NCBI RefSeq assembly: GCF_000720115.1
Contig: NZ_JOIR01000013.1
Span: forward strand, 1-64,000
Reading direction: 5' to 3'
Source: Streptomyces sp. NRRL F-2580
GTDB taxonomy: Bacteria > Actinomycetota > Actinomycetes > Streptomycetales > Streptomycetaceae
DNA length: 64,000 bases
How positions within the stretch are numbered: position 1 is the first letter of the stretch; each line of letters opens with the position of its first letter. The position numbers and the translations under genes were made by a program. Below the pieces are notes generated by a model. The model was not told where the DNA came from, searched no databases, and worked only from the letters and a program-made list of their open reading frames with translations. Below, piece after piece: positions 54,752 through 63,835 of the stretch.

Positions 54752-54973
54752 CATCGGCTGGACCGGGAGGAGGCCAACCTCGCCTTCGCGCTCAACCGGG
54801 CCTACGCCGACGTGACCAAGGACCAGGTGCTCGCGAGGGTGCGGAACACCTTCGGAGCGCGGGCGGGCGAGACCTACACCGCATACGAGGACCCGCCAGC
54901 CGCGTCACCAACCTGCCCGGACAACACGCCTAGGCCGTTCCGGAAGCGGGGGGCTCCTCCGTCAGGCCGGTGA
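54752..54973 (+). pseudogene. Orphan coding remnant
   Basis: A plus-strand frame reads LDREEANLAFALNRAYADVT, KDQVLARVRNTFGARAGETY and on to a stop near 54973, inside the PaaX gene's 3' end on the other strand. The composition is strongly protein-like and has no start. I do not recognise the family. It sits against a truncated VOC gene, so this is a rearrangement junction. Confidence 0.35.
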
Positions 54974-55778
54974 TCTCCTGGACGTGGCGCAGGCCGGGTG
55001 CGGCGAGTACGTCGTTGAGCTGCTGGAAGATCTGCCGGGCGGCGACGGCGTTCCAGTCGGCGGGGAGCAGTTCGGCGGGCAGGCCCGGGTCGAGGTACGG
55101 CAGGCGGCGCCACTGGGTGAGCATCGGGACGTAGGCGCGGAAGGCCTCGGCGCCGTCGACGTCGGGCTGCTCGGTCAGCTGCGCGGCGAGGGGTCCGTAG
55201 GCCTGGGTGAAGCCCGCGTACTGCTCCTCGATCGCCGGGAAGTCCCACCAGGAGCTGACGGTCTCGGGCAGCTCGCTGAAGGCGGCGTAGTCGGCGGCGA
55301 ACAGGTGCACGTAGTCGCTGAGTCCGAGGCGGACGAGCATGTCGCGGGCGTCGCCGAGCAGGCGGCCGGGCGCCAGCCACACACCGGGGGCGATGTTGCC
55401 GAAGCCCAGCCAGGTCAGCCGGGTGCGCAGCTGGTAGCGGTACGACCGCTCGGACTCCGGAACGGAGAAGACGGCCATGGCCCAGCCGTCGCTGAGCTTC
55501 GCCGGTTCCAGGCTGGCGAAGATGCGCCGGTCGCCCTCGTCGAAGACGGGCCGGGCGGCCGCGCTGAGCCGGTACCCGGTGGCGCCGCGGCGTTCCGGTT
55601 CGAGGACGCCCTTCTTCTTGAGCCGGGAGATCGCCGAGCGCGCCGCCGGGCCGTCGACGTCCAGTTCGGACATCAGGGTGACCAGGTCGGCTACGGAGAT
55701 CCAGCCTCCGAGGCGTCGCAGGAACGCCCCGTAGACCGTGTTGATCAACGAGCTGGGCCTGAGGGGACTGTCCGCCAT
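54930..55778 (-). CDS. PaaX family transcriptional regulator
   Basis: A 282-aa regulator. The N-terminal winged helix (SLINTVYGAFLRRLGGWISV, ARSAISRLKKKGVLEPERRG) and the central PaaX domain (WAMAVFSVPESERSYRYQLR, GFGNIAPGVWLAP) and C-terminal domain (LPYLDPGLPAELLPADW) all match PaaX/PaaX-like repressors, which respond to aryl-CoA thioesters. No phenylacetate genes lie in this window, so the target is elsewhere or different. ATG 55778. Downstream neighbour is the VOC gene on the same strand. Confidence 0.87.
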   Translation of the reverse strand: MADSPLRPSSLINTVYGAFLRRLGGWISVADLVTLMSELDVDGPAARSAISRLKKKGVLEPERRGATGYRLSAAARPVFDEGDRRIFASLEPAKLSDGWAMAVFSVPESERSYRYQLRTRLTWLGFGNIAPGVWLAPGRLLGDARDMLVRLGLSDYVHLFAADYAAFSELPETVSSWWDFPAIEEQYAGFTQAYGPLAAQLTEQPDVDGAEAFRAYVPMLTQWRRLPYLDPGLPAELLPADWNAVAARQIFQQLNDVLAAPGLRHVQEITGLTEEPPASGTA

Positions 55779-55853
55779 GATCGCCTTCCGTCGTATGCGG
55801 TCGCGATCCTACCGAGCCGCGCGAACGCGGCGGCGTCCAGTCCCGTCCTGTCC

Positions 55854-55894
55854 TGTCCGGGCCCGGCCGTCCTCGGGGAGGCCGGTCCCGGACA
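55854..55894 (-). terminator. Long hairpin terminator after phytase
   Basis: TGTCCGGG-C-CCGGCC pairs with GGCCGG-T-CCCGGACA, 14 bp with one mismatch, loop GTCCTCGGGGA; ten bases beyond the phytase stop. Confidence 0.75.
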
Positions 55895-55903
55895 GGCCCG
55901 GGG

Positions 55904-57247
55904 TCAGAGGCGCGCGGCCCCTTCGAGGCCGCCGAGGTCCACGAACTTGAAGTCGGTGTCGGTGCGGGCCTCCCCGTCGGGACCGGTGGTCCCGGGAGTG
56001 TTGGCGCCGTCCTGGACCACCAGCAGGCCGTTCGGGAACCTCCTGCCCAGCGGCGCGCTGGTGACGGCGGCGCCGTCGCACTCCTGCGACCCGTCGGGCA
56101 CGCCGGGCCGGGTGCCCGCCGCGATGCGGAAGCTGCGGACGTAGGCGTTGCCGCGCTCGCGGTCGAAGACGGCGAAGGTGTCGTCGCCCTGGCTGGAGGC
56201 GAGCAGGTAGCCGCCGTGGCCGGGGTGCTCGGGGTCGCGCCAGATGGTCAGGCCCTCCACGTCGGCGGAGACGTGCCGGCCGCCGAAGCCGGGGTCCGCG
56301 CCCGCGTCGCATTCCTCGGTGGCGGGGTTCCTGGTGCCGGGCACCCCGAAGGAGCGGACCTTCTCGATCAGGCGGGCGGGGGAACGCAGGTCGGCGTCCA
56401 GCTTCCAGATGCCGACGTCCTCCTGGCCCGCGTAGAGGTCACCGGTGTCGGGATCGACGACCATGCCCTCGACCTGCGGGAGTTCGCCGGGCTCACCGCA
56501 CGGGGTCCACGCCTTCCCGTCGGGGAGCGTGAAGGAGGACGGCAGCGAGGTGGTGCGGACGGTGCGGTAGCCGACCTTCCCCTGCGCGTCGGGCAGGAGT
56601 TCGGCGAGGGCGAGGGCGGTGGCGTGGCGTCGGCTGGTCACGGCGAAGGAACGGCCGCTGCGCCGGTCGGTGTACGCGGCCAGGCCGTAGACGGTGCGCT
56701 GGTCGTTGACCTCGTCCTGGTCGGCGGAGAAGACCTGCGGGGCCGCCGACTCGTCGGTGACGTCGACCAGCGGGGCCGAGGGCCGCCGGGGGTCGATCCG
56801 GTAGACGCGCAGCTGGTCGCGGCCCCGGTCGGAGACGACGGCCACATCGTGGCGGGCGCCGCCGGGGAAGCGGAGCCCGGTGATCAGGTCGACGTTGTTG
56901 AAGCGCCCGGGCGCGTCGCCCTCGCGCGGCGGCCGCGGGGCCGGCAGGGACTGCACCTGGCGTCCGTCGAGGTCGTACACGCGCAGGCCGCCCTCCTTGG
57001 CGGTGGCGATGACCAGACTGCGGTCCGGGTCCTTCTCGTTGCGCCAGATCGCGGGGTCGTCGGCGTTCGCGTTGCCGCCGGCCTCGTCGTCGAACAGGGA
57101 GGGCGTCTCCAGGGAGGCCTGCACCTGGGGCAGCGCGGGCACCGCGCCGTGGTCGCCGCGGGCGTGCGCCGGGCCGGCGACCACTCCCAGGGCCACGAGG
57201 GTCGCCGCTGCCACGACCGGTGTCCGCCTTCTCCTGATCACGCTCAT
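55904..57247 (-). CDS. Secreted beta-propeller phytase
   Basis: A 447-aa exported protein. Signal peptide about 1-30 (TPVVAAATLVALGVVAGPAHA-RG). The mature protein is a 3-phytase six-bladed propeller: DDPAIWRNEKDPDRSLVIAT is the DDPAxW metal/substrate motif, with NNVDLITGLRFPGG, VEGMVVDPDTGDLYAGQEDV and VEGLTIWRDP following in family order. It hydrolyses phytate with calcium, releasing phosphate outside the cell. AGGAGG precedes ATG 57247. No obvious GTTCACC PHO boxes were seen in the 306-bp upstream gap. Confidence 0.88.
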   Translation of the reverse strand: MSVIRRRRTPVVAAATLVALGVVAGPAHARGDHGAVPALPQVQASLETPSLFDDEAGGNANADDPAIWRNEKDPDRSLVIATAKEGGLRVYDLDGRQVQSLPAPRPPREGDAPGRFNNVDLITGLRFPGGARHDVAVVSDRGRDQLRVYRIDPRRPSAPLVDVTDESAAPQVFSADQDEVNDQRTVYGLAAYTDRRSGRSFAVTSRRHATALALAELLPDAQGKVGYRTVRTTSLPSSFTLPDGKAWTPCGEPGELPQVEGMVVDPDTGDLYAGQEDVGIWKLDADLRSPARLIEKVRSFGVPGTRNPATEECDAGADPGFGGRHVSADVEGLTIWRDPEHPGHGGYLLASSQGDDTFAVFDRERGNAYVRSFRIAAGTRPGVPDGSQECDGAAVTSAPLGRRFPNGLLVVQDGANTPGTTGPDGEARTDTDFKFVDLGGLEGAARL

Positions 57248-57553
57248 CCTGCCTCCTGCTCATGCTATTGGGTGGGGGGCCGGGCCGCGGTTCGATCCGC
57301 CGGGGGTGCTCCTGACGGTGCTCCCGGTCCGGCGCCACCACGGTGGGCCACCCGAGGGTGGCCGCCGTGGAGTGGATATGACGTGCACATGACTGAGCCG
57401 TGAAATCCCCGCAGCCGAGCGGCTTTCTTAGCGGAACGTTAGATCTGCGTGCCGGAGCTTGTCCGGGTACGACGGCCGACGCATGCTCGGGACACTTCCC
57501 CGCCACCGGGGCATTCCTCCCACTCCCCTCGGGGACATCCGTCAGGAGCCGCC
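57248..57553. other. Divergent phytase/transporter intergenic region
   Basis: 306 bp between divergent starts. No PHO-box tandem repeats, clear operator or small gene found. A T-loop-like GGTTCGATCC at 57289 does not fold as a tRNA. An AT-richer patch near 57425-57445 (TTTCTTAGCGGAACGTTAGA) could be a plus-strand promoter. Confidence 0.4.
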
Positions 57554-58951
57554 ATGTCCGCGTCCGCCGTCATGCCCGCTTCACCGCCCGGGGACGAGCG
57601 CAAGAGGCGCCGTCTCGCCCTGGTCGGCGGGTCGCTCGGCAACCTCGTCGAGTGGTACGACTGGTTCGTCTACGCCAGCTTCGCGATCTACTTCGCCGAC
57701 TCCTTCTTCCCCGGCGACAATCCGACCACGCAGCTGATGAACACGGCGGGCATCTTCGCCGTCGGCTTCCTGATGCGACCCGTCGGCGGATGGATCCTCG
57801 GCCGCGCCGCCGACCGGCACGGCCGCAAGAGCGCCCTCACCCTCACCGTCTCGATGATGTCGGTGGCCGCCCTGCTGATCGCCGTGGCCCCGACCTACGG
57901 GCAGGCCGGCTACTTCGGCGCCCTGGTGCTCCTGCTCGCGCGCCTGCTCCAGGGGATGAGCATCGGCGGCGAGTACGCGGCCAGCGCCACCTACCTGACC
58001 GAGGCGTCGGCCCGCAACCGGCGCGGCCTCGGCTCCTCCTTCCAGTACGTGTCGATGACCTGCGGCCAGCTGCTCGGCCTGGGGATCCTCATCACGATGC
58101 AACACACCCTCACCACCGCCCAGTTGGAGAGCTGGGGGTGGCGGATCCCCTTCGTCCTCGGGGCGTTGTTCGCGGTGGTCGTCTTCTGGCTGCGGCGCCG
58201 GCTCCAGGAGACCGACGCCTTCAAGGAGGACGCGGCCGGCGAGGACGCCCACGACGACAGCACCCGCGGCACGTTGAAGGCCCTGTGGCTCTACCGGCGG
58301 CAGGCGGGCCTGGTCATGGCGCTCACCCTCGGCGGCACCGTGGCCTACTACACGTACACCACCTACCTCACCAAGTACCTGGTCGGCAGCGCGGGCCTGC
58401 CGAAGACGACCGCCACCCTGGTCAGCTTCACCGCCCTGACGCTCTTCGCCGTGCTGCAGCCCTTCGCCGGGATGCTGTCCGACCGGATCGGCCGCCGCCC
58501 GCTCCTGATCACCTTCGCGGTGGGCTGCACCGTGGGTACGTACCCGATCATGACCGCGCTCGGATCGGCGTCCTCGTACTGGTCCGCGCTGGGCCTGTCC
58601 CTGCTGGCCCTGGTGATCATCACGGGGTACACCTCGATCAACGCCGCGGTGAAGGCCGAGCTGTTCCCGACCCGGGTGCGCGCCCTGGGCGTGGCGCTGC
58701 CGTACGCGATCGCCAACGCGCTCTTCGGCGGCACGGCGGAGTACGTGGCGCTGTGGTTCAAGAACAGCGGCCACGAGAAGATGTTCTTCTGGTACGTCTC
58801 CGGCTGCGCCCTCGTCTCCCTCGTGACGTACGTCCTGATGCCGGACACCCGCAACGCCGCACTCAGCCGTGCCGAGGCCGAGGCCGACTCCGGTGCCGGT
58901 GCCGGTGCCGGTGAAGCGCCGGAACGTCCGGCGGCGGCTCCCGTAAGCTGA
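57554..58951 (+). CDS. MFS metabolite:proton symporter (MHS family, dicarboxylate type)
   Basis: A 465-aa twelve-helix transporter. LGNLVEWYDWFVYASFAIYF is the MHS helix-1 signature, GRAADRHGRKSAL the MFS loop 2-3 motif A, SIGGEYAASATYLTEASARN the MHS motif in helix 4-5, and SDRIGRRPLL the second half motif A. Wording is closest to alpha-ketoglutarate/shikimate-type permeases; substrate likely a carboxylate. A two-component pair follows 29 bp after the stop. AGGAG precedes ATG 57554. Confidence 0.9.
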   Translation: MSASAVMPASPPGDERKRRRLALVGGSLGNLVEWYDWFVYASFAIYFADSFFPGDNPTTQLMNTAGIFAVGFLMRPVGGWILGRAADRHGRKSALTLTVSMMSVAALLIAVAPTYGQAGYFGALVLLLARLLQGMSIGGEYAASATYLTEASARNRRGLGSSFQYVSMTCGQLLGLGILITMQHTLTTAQLESWGWRIPFVLGALFAVVVFWLRRRLQETDAFKEDAAGEDAHDDSTRGTLKALWLYRRQAGLVMALTLGGTVAYYTYTTYLTKYLVGSAGLPKTTATLVSFTALTLFAVLQPFAGMLSDRIGRRPLLITFAVGCTVGTYPIMTALGSASSYWSALGLSLLALVIITGYTSINAAVKAELFPTRVRALGVALPYAIANALFGGTAEYVALWFKNSGHEKMFFWYVSGCALVSLVTYVLMPDTRNAALSRAEAEADSGAGAGAGEAPERPAAAPVS

Positions 58952-58980
58952 GCCGACCGGGGTCACAGGTCGCGAGGGAA

Positions 58981-59736
58981 ATGTCTATGCACGCGCTTCT
59001 CGTCGAGGACGACGACCGAATGGCACGGGCCCTCGGCACCGCCCTCGCCCAGCGCGGGCACACGGTGCGCCGGGTGGGCCGCGCCCTGGACGCCCTGCGG
59101 CACGTGCACGAGGCCGGGTTCGTCCTGCTGGACCTGGGCCTGCCCGACCTCGACGGGCTGGAACTGCTGAGGCGGCTGCGGACGGTCTGCGACGCGCCCC
59201 TGATCGTGGTGACCGCGCGCTGCGAGGAGCGCGACATCGTGCAGGGGCTGCGGGCGGGCGCCGACGACTACGTGGTCAAGCCGTTCCGGATGGCCGAGCT
59301 GATGGCCCGTATCGACACCGTACGCCGCCGGACCGACCCTCGGTCCGGCCGTGCGGGCGCCCACCCGGCCCACCCCGCCGACCCCGGCGGTGTCGGGGGC
59401 GCCGGAGGCCGGGCCTTGCCCGTGCGCACCGGGGACGTCGAGGTCGACCTGGCGGGCCGCACCGTCACGGTGGCGGGCGTCGAAGTGCGGCTGACCCGGC
59501 GCGAGTTCGACGTCCTCGCCTTCCTCGCCGCCCGCCCCGACGAGGTCCATTCCCGCGAGGTGATCCTGGACCGGATCTGGGGGGACGTCTTCCTCGCCGC
59601 CTCCCGCTCCCTGGACGTGCACGTGGCGGGCATCCGCGCCAAGACCGGCCGTTCCCACCTGGTGCGCACGGTCCGCGGGTTCGGCTACCAGCTCGGCTCC
59701 CCCACCGCACCCGCGGAAGGGGACGGCGCGCGATGA
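58981..59736 (+). CDS. OmpR-family response regulator
   Basis: A 251-aa regulator. Receiver about 5-115: acidic pair EDDD, phosphoacceptor Asp in LLDLGLPDLDG, Thr in VVTARC and Lys in VVKPFR. The linker (about 115-150) is long and Gly/Pro-rich. Winged helix about 155-240 (VRLTRREFDVLAFLA, IRAKTGRSHLVRTVRGFGYQL). The stop overlaps the kinase ATG by four bases (ATGA). ATG 58981, downstream of the MHS transporter by 29 bp, so the trio is likely one operon and the transporter its target or input. Confidence 0.93.
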   Translation: MSMHALLVEDDDRMARALGTALAQRGHTVRRVGRALDALRHVHEAGFVLLDLGLPDLDGLELLRRLRTVCDAPLIVVTARCEERDIVQGLRAGADDYVVKPFRMAELMARIDTVRRRTDPRSGRAGAHPAHPADPGGVGGAGGRALPVRTGDVEVDLAGRTVTVAGVEVRLTRREFDVLAFLAARPDEVHSREVILDRIWGDVFLAASRSLDVHVAGIRAKTGRSHLVRTVRGFGYQLGSPTAPAEGDGAR

Positions 59737-61154
59737 GGCGCAGGCTCCTCGCCGTGCTGATGGTGCTCATGGGGGCCGCGGCGCTGCTGCTCTGCGTCCC
59801 CCTGGCGGACGCCTACGCCCGCGGACGCACCGAGCACCTGCTGCTCCAACGGCGTTCGGAGGCCGTACGGTTCGCCGATCTCGCCGACCGGATGCGCACC
59901 GCCGCCGACCGGGCGGAGCTCTCGGCCGAGATCGGCCGGTACGCCGAGCTGTACGGAGCCGGCGTGGTGGTGGTCGACACGGCGGGCGAGACCATCGCGC
60001 GGGCCGGATCGGGGCCCGCGTCGCAGGCCGCCACGGACGCGGGCGCCGACGCCGACACCGCTTCGGGCGCCCCCTCCGCCGCGGTGGACGCCCGTCGCCG
60101 CGCCCTCACCGGCCGCTCCACCGACCGGCTGCCCACGCTGCGCCCGTGGGGCCCGAGGACCGTCGTCCTCGCCGAACCGGTCGGCCGGGACGAGCGGGTC
60201 AGCGGGGCCGTCCTGCTGGCCGTCCCCACCGACGCCGCCCGCCGGGACGTGGCGGTCCGCTGGTCGCTCATCGCCACCGGGGCGGTCGCCGCCTTCGCCG
60301 CGGCGGCCCTGGTCGCGGCGGGCATCGCGCGCTGGCTGATGCGCCCGCTCCTCGATCTGGACCGGGCGGTGGAGCGGTTGACCGCCGGCAGCCTCCGGGC
60401 ACGGGCCGTGTCCGACACCGGCCCCCCGGAACTGCGGAATCTGCGGCAGCACTTCAACGCCATGGCGGAGGCGATGGCCGACTCCATAGGCCGCCAGCGC
60501 GACTTCGTCGCCGACGCCTCCCACCAGCTGCGCAATCCGCTCGCCACCCTCGTGCTGCAACTGGAGAACGTCGAACCGCACATCGTTCCCGGACCCGGCC
60601 TCGCCGAGCACTCCCGCGCCCTGGACGAGGCGGAGCGCCTGGAGGAACTCCTCGACGGCCTGCTGTCCCTCGCACGGGTGGAGTCCGGAACGGCGGAGCC
60701 GGGCCATCAGGACGTGGCACAGGCGGTACGGGACCGGGTGACGGCCTGGACCCCGGTCTTCCGCGCCGCGGGAGTGCACCTGACGGCCGCCGGCCCGCCG
60801 GAGGAACTGCCGGCGCGGGCGCTGCCCGATGCGGCGGGCCGCATCCTCGACTCGCTCCTCGACAACGCGGTCAAGTTCGTGCCGCGCGACGGCCGTGTCG
60901 AGGTGCTCGCCGCACGGGCGGACGACGGGAGCGCCGTCGTCCGGGTCGCCGACGACGGGCCGGGCGTGCCGGAGGACCAACTGGCCCTGCTGCTAAGGCG
61001 TTTCGCGCGCTCCCCCGAGCACCAGAACGTACGCGGCAGCGGACTGGGACTGGCCATCGCCGACGAACTCGCCCGCGGCAGTGGCGGCCGGCTGGAGGTC
61101 CGCGGAAACGTGCCGCACGGCCTGGTCGTCGAGCTGCGGCTGCCGGCGCGATGA
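59733..61154 (+). CDS. Sensor histidine kinase
   Basis: A 473-aa HK. TM1 about 5-28, an extracytoplasmic loop about 30-170, TM2 about 180-205, HAMP (about 205-255), HisKA (phospho-His in FVADASHQLRNPLATL), then HATPase N box LDSLLDNAVKF, G1 DDGPGV and G2 GSGLGLAI. Intact. It pairs with the adjoining OmpR-family regulator by translational overlap. The external loop contains a low-complexity Asp/Ala/Gly stretch. It could take input directly or through the convergent TAXI-type lipoprotein. Confidence 0.92.
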   Translation: MRRRLLAVLMVLMGAAALLLCVPLADAYARGRTEHLLLQRRSEAVRFADLADRMRTAADRAELSAEIGRYAELYGAGVVVVDTAGETIARAGSGPASQAATDAGADADTASGAPSAAVDARRRALTGRSTDRLPTLRPWGPRTVVLAEPVGRDERVSGAVLLAVPTDAARRDVAVRWSLIATGAVAAFAAAALVAAGIARWLMRPLLDLDRAVERLTAGSLRARAVSDTGPPELRNLRQHFNAMAEAMADSIGRQRDFVADASHQLRNPLATLVLQLENVEPHIVPGPGLAEHSRALDEAERLEELLDGLLSLARVESGTAEPGHQDVAQAVRDRVTAWTPVFRAAGVHLTAAGPPEELPARALPDAAGRILDSLLDNAVKFVPRDGRVEVLAARADDGSAVVRVADDGPGVPEDQLALLLRRFARSPEHQNVRGSGLGLAIADELARGSGGRLEVRGNVPHGLVVELRLPAR

Positions 61155-61158
61155 CGGC

Positions 61159-62127
61159 TCAGCCGTACACCGACCGGTAGTAGGCGACGGCCCCCGGATG
61201 GAGCGGCACCTCCCCGGTCGAGATCGCGAACCGGGGTTCCAGCCGCGCTCCTGCCGTGACCTCGCGCAGCAGATCGCGCCACTGCCGGAACACGACCTGG
61301 AGCAGGGCGCGGGCGGCGCCCTCCGGCAGGTCCGCGCGGGCCAGGAGGTAGTTGCCGACCCCGATGGTCGCCACCGGTTCCGTGAGCCCGTACACCCCGG
61401 CCGGCAGGGTGACCGCCGAATAGGCGGGGGCGTAGCGCTCCCGCAGCGCGCCCACGTAGCCGTCGAGCGGCAGGAAGCGCAGGGGCAGCTCGCGCGCCAG
61501 CCCCGACAGCGCCGGCGTGGGCACGCCACCGGACCAGAACAGCGCGTCGACCGTGCCCTCGCGCAGGGCCTCGACCGAGGCGGCGAGACCCAGGCTCCGG
61601 CCGCGGGCCGGCGCGGGGCCGTCGCCCAGCCCGGCCGCCCGCAGGACCCGTTCGGCCACCACCTGCACGCCCGAGCCCTCCGCGCCGGCCGCGACCGGAC
61701 GCGCGGCGAGGTCCCCCACCGCGTGCACCGGCCCGTCCGCCGGGACGAGCAGGTGCGTGTAGTTCACGTAGACCCGGGCCAGCGCCGTCACGGCGGCCGG
61801 CCGGGAGAACGACTCGCGCCCCAGTACGGCGTCCTCGGCCACGTCGGCCATGGCCAGCGCCAGGTCCACGGAGCCGTCGTCCAGCTGCCGCAGGTTGTCC
61901 ACGCTCGCCGCGGTGCTCACGGGCACGATCTCGAGCGGCCGGCCGCTCGCGCCGACGGCCTGGGCCAGGGCCTTCCCGAAGGCGTTGTACGGCCCGCCCT
62001 CCGGCCCCGTCGCGAGCCGCAGCCCGCGAACCGGACCGGCGTCCCCCGAGCACCCGGCCAGCGCCACGGCCAGCGCACCGACCCCGGCGGCCAGCACCTT
62101 TCGGCGGCTGCTCTCCCTGCTGGTCAC
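61159..62127 (-). CDS. TAXI-type TRAP solute-binding lipoprotein
   Basis: A 322-aa secreted lipoprotein. Residues 1-26 contain a lipobox, ALAGC, after a Tat-like SRRKVLAAG. The mature part matches TAXI family binding proteins: LATGPEGGPYNAFGKALAQA is the N-terminal signature, then ISTG and a C-terminal YYRSVYG. No TRAP permease (DctQM) is encoded next to it. It is convergent with the histidine kinase, four bases apart, and may act as its periplasmic co-sensor. Ligand likely a carboxylate such as glutamate or citrate-like acid. Confidence 0.85.
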   Translation of the reverse strand: MTSRESSRRKVLAAGVGALAVALAGCSGDAGPVRGLRLATGPEGGPYNAFGKALAQAVGASGRPLEIVPVSTAASVDNLRQLDDGSVDLALAMADVAEDAVLGRESFSRPAAVTALARVYVNYTHLLVPADGPVHAVGDLAARPVAAGAEGSGVQVVAERVLRAAGLGDGPAPARGRSLGLAASVEALREGTVDALFWSGGVPTPALSGLARELPLRFLPLDGYVGALRERYAPAYSAVTLPAGVYGLTEPVATIGVGNYLLARADLPEGAARALLQVVFRQWRDLLREVTAGARLEPRFAISTGEVPLHPGAVAYYRSVYG

Positions 62128-62200
62128 GGCCCAAGCCTAAGGGCTGTCCCGCCGTGGTGGCGGAGGGCGGCTTCGCGGGCCGGCATGGCAGAGTCGTCCC

Positions 62201-62821
62201 ATGGTCACTTCGATACGCGGGCCGCGCCGTCGCTGCGCCGCGGCCGCTCTTCTGCTGAGCGCTGCCCTGTCCCTGACCGGCTGCGGCGAGCGCCGCGGTA
62301 CGGATGCGGCTCCCGGCGCCCCGGACCCGCTGCCGAGCACGAGCACGAGCGCAAGCGCGAGCCCCAGTGCCCCCGGCGCCTCCCCCTACGTGGAGCCCGG
62401 GGCCGGCGACGGCGCCCCGCACTACGGGGACAACAACGCCCACCGCCGCTCGGGCGAGATGTCCCCCGCCAGCGCCAAGGACGCGCGGAAGGAGGCCGAC
62501 CGGATCGAGCCCGTGCTCAAGCGGCTCTGGGAGGCGGGCACATGGGACCTCCCGAGCGTGCGGGCGGCCCTGCAGCCGCTCGGATACGAGGAGGAGCGGA
62601 CCGGGCCGAAGGGCGAACGGCTCGGCGGAACGATCAGCATCCGGGGGATGGAGCCGCGCTTCCAGGCCGACCACTACGTCACGCCCGAGGGCACCCGCGT
62701 CGGGCTGCGCGTCCACGACGACGCCTGCGTCACGGCGTTCGTGCAGAAGACCAACTACGAGGTCAAGACGAACGGCCCGTACATGGAGAGCGGCTGCTTC
62801 GAACCGCCCTTCGGCCACTGA
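62201..62821 (+). CDS. Secreted lipoprotein, unknown
   Basis: A 206-aa lipoprotein: signal CAAAALLLSAALSLTGCGE with lipobox LTGC, then a Ser/Thr/Ala/Pro-rich linker (about 30-65), and a folded domain of about 130 residues with two Cys (DDACVTAF, ESGCFEPP). Family not recognised; typical Streptomyces cell-surface lipoprotein. ATG 62201 right after the convergent/divergent boundary with the TAXI gene. Confidence 0.75.
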   Translation: MVTSIRGPRRRCAAAALLLSAALSLTGCGERRGTDAAPGAPDPLPSTSTSASASPSAPGASPYVEPGAGDGAPHYGDNNAHRRSGEMSPASAKDARKEADRIEPVLKRLWEAGTWDLPSVRAALQPLGYEEERTGPKGERLGGTISIRGMEPRFQADHYVTPEGTRVGLRVHDDACVTAFVQKTNYEVKTNGPYMESGCFEPPFGH

Positions 62822-62833
62822 CGGGGCCGACTC

Positions 62834-63022
62834 GTGCGCTATCACCACGTCGGAGCCCAGTTCGCCTACCTCCTGGACGCCGCGGCCCTGGAGGGACGGC
62901 ACTGGAACAACGACGGGGTCGTCGAGGACGTCGCCACGGGCGAGGACGTCCGCTCGGTGCGCGTCGGGGGCGGCGTCGCGTTCGTCGCGGAGGGCAGGCT
63001 ACGCGAACTGCCGCCGGGGTGA
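62834..63022 (+). CDS. Small hypothetical protein
   Basis: A 62-aa soluble protein from GTG 62834 (VRYHHVGAQFAYLLDAAALE, ending GRLRELPPG), 12 bp after the lipoprotein stop, probably co-transcribed. Composition is coding-like; no recognised domain, signal or Cys. Confidence 0.5.
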   Translation: MRYHHVGAQFAYLLDAAALEGRHWNNDGVVEDVATGEDVRSVRVGGGVAFVAEGRLRELPPG

Positions 63023-63273
63023 GGACCCGGCGGCCGGGGAGCCGGGTGCCGGGGGCCGGGTGCCGGGCAGGGCTCGGCAACGGGCTTCCCGTTGAGCGTC
63101 AGGGCGGGCTCCCCGTCGCGCTACGCGAGCCGGCCGCCCGCGACCGCCAGAGCCCGGGGAAGAGTACGGCGGCGTGGGCCATTCAGGGCGACCGCCGTGT
63201 GTCGGCCCTCCATGGCGGGGCGGGGCTCCTACCTTCCGGGGGTGTACGTTCCGAATCTGCGAAAGGCATCGCC

Positions 63274-63546
63274 GTGAAGCGAACCGTCCGTACCACTTCC
63301 CGCGCCCTGGCCGTCCTCGCCGCCGGCACCCTGCTCGGCCTGTTCGCCGCCGCCGCGCCCGCGGCCGCCGACTCGGGCCCGACGTACGTGTTCGTCATCG
63401 GCAGCAACATCGTCCAGTCGGCCCAGGACGACATCTTCAACGCCGGACGCGACAACACGGTCGGCTCCCACAACGGGGAGACCGCGGCCACGTCCGTTTC
63501 GGCCTTCGAGTCCATGCCGATGGTCGACTGGGCGGAGACCTTCTGA
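63274..63546 (+). CDS. Small secreted protein
   Basis: A 90-aa exported protein from GTG 63274. Signal peptide about 1-33 (RALAVLAAGTLLGLFAAAAPAAA-DS). The 57-residue mature part (YVFVIGSNIVQSAQDDIFNA, GRDNTVGSHNGETAATSVSA) is Asn/Asp/Gly-rich and beta-prone; no Cys. It somewhat recalls the repeat-like Asn/Gly wording of Streptomyces surface proteins but is not a chaplin or rodlin by motif. Function unknown. Confidence 0.65.
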   Translation: MKRTVRTTSRALAVLAAGTLLGLFAAAAPAAADSGPTYVFVIGSNIVQSAQDDIFNAGRDNTVGSHNGETAATSVSAFESMPMVDWAETF

Positions 63547-63835
63547 CCGAGGGGCCGACGGGACCACGGCCGACCTGCCGGCGCGTCCACGAAGCGCGAG
63601 GACAGGGGTCGGCCGCCGCCGCCCGGGTGGCTCCGTCCCCGACCGGATCGCCACCGGAGTTCGCCGACTCGGCACGAACTCGTCGCCAACTCTCCGCCAC
63701 GGACAGCCCACACAAAAGATGCCCAAGTCAACCGTGTTGTCCGACAGGTGAGTTACCAACAGGAAGTGATGGAACGTCGCACAGAGTTGCGGTACCTTCC
63801 TTCACGTCGCCGCCACACCCGGGGCACAGGGCCCC
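63547..63835. other. Intergenic region before cyclodipeptide synthase
   Basis: 289 bp. A 61-codon frame (GTG 63748) fits no family, and overlaps the CDPS start; I treat it as non-coding. No strong terminator or consensus promoter recognised. Confidence 0.4.

Noticed and set aside
57283..57300. tRNA T-loop (GGTTCGATCC)
   Set aside because: Flanking bases do not form a T-stem and there is no acceptor, D or anticodon arm at the right distances.
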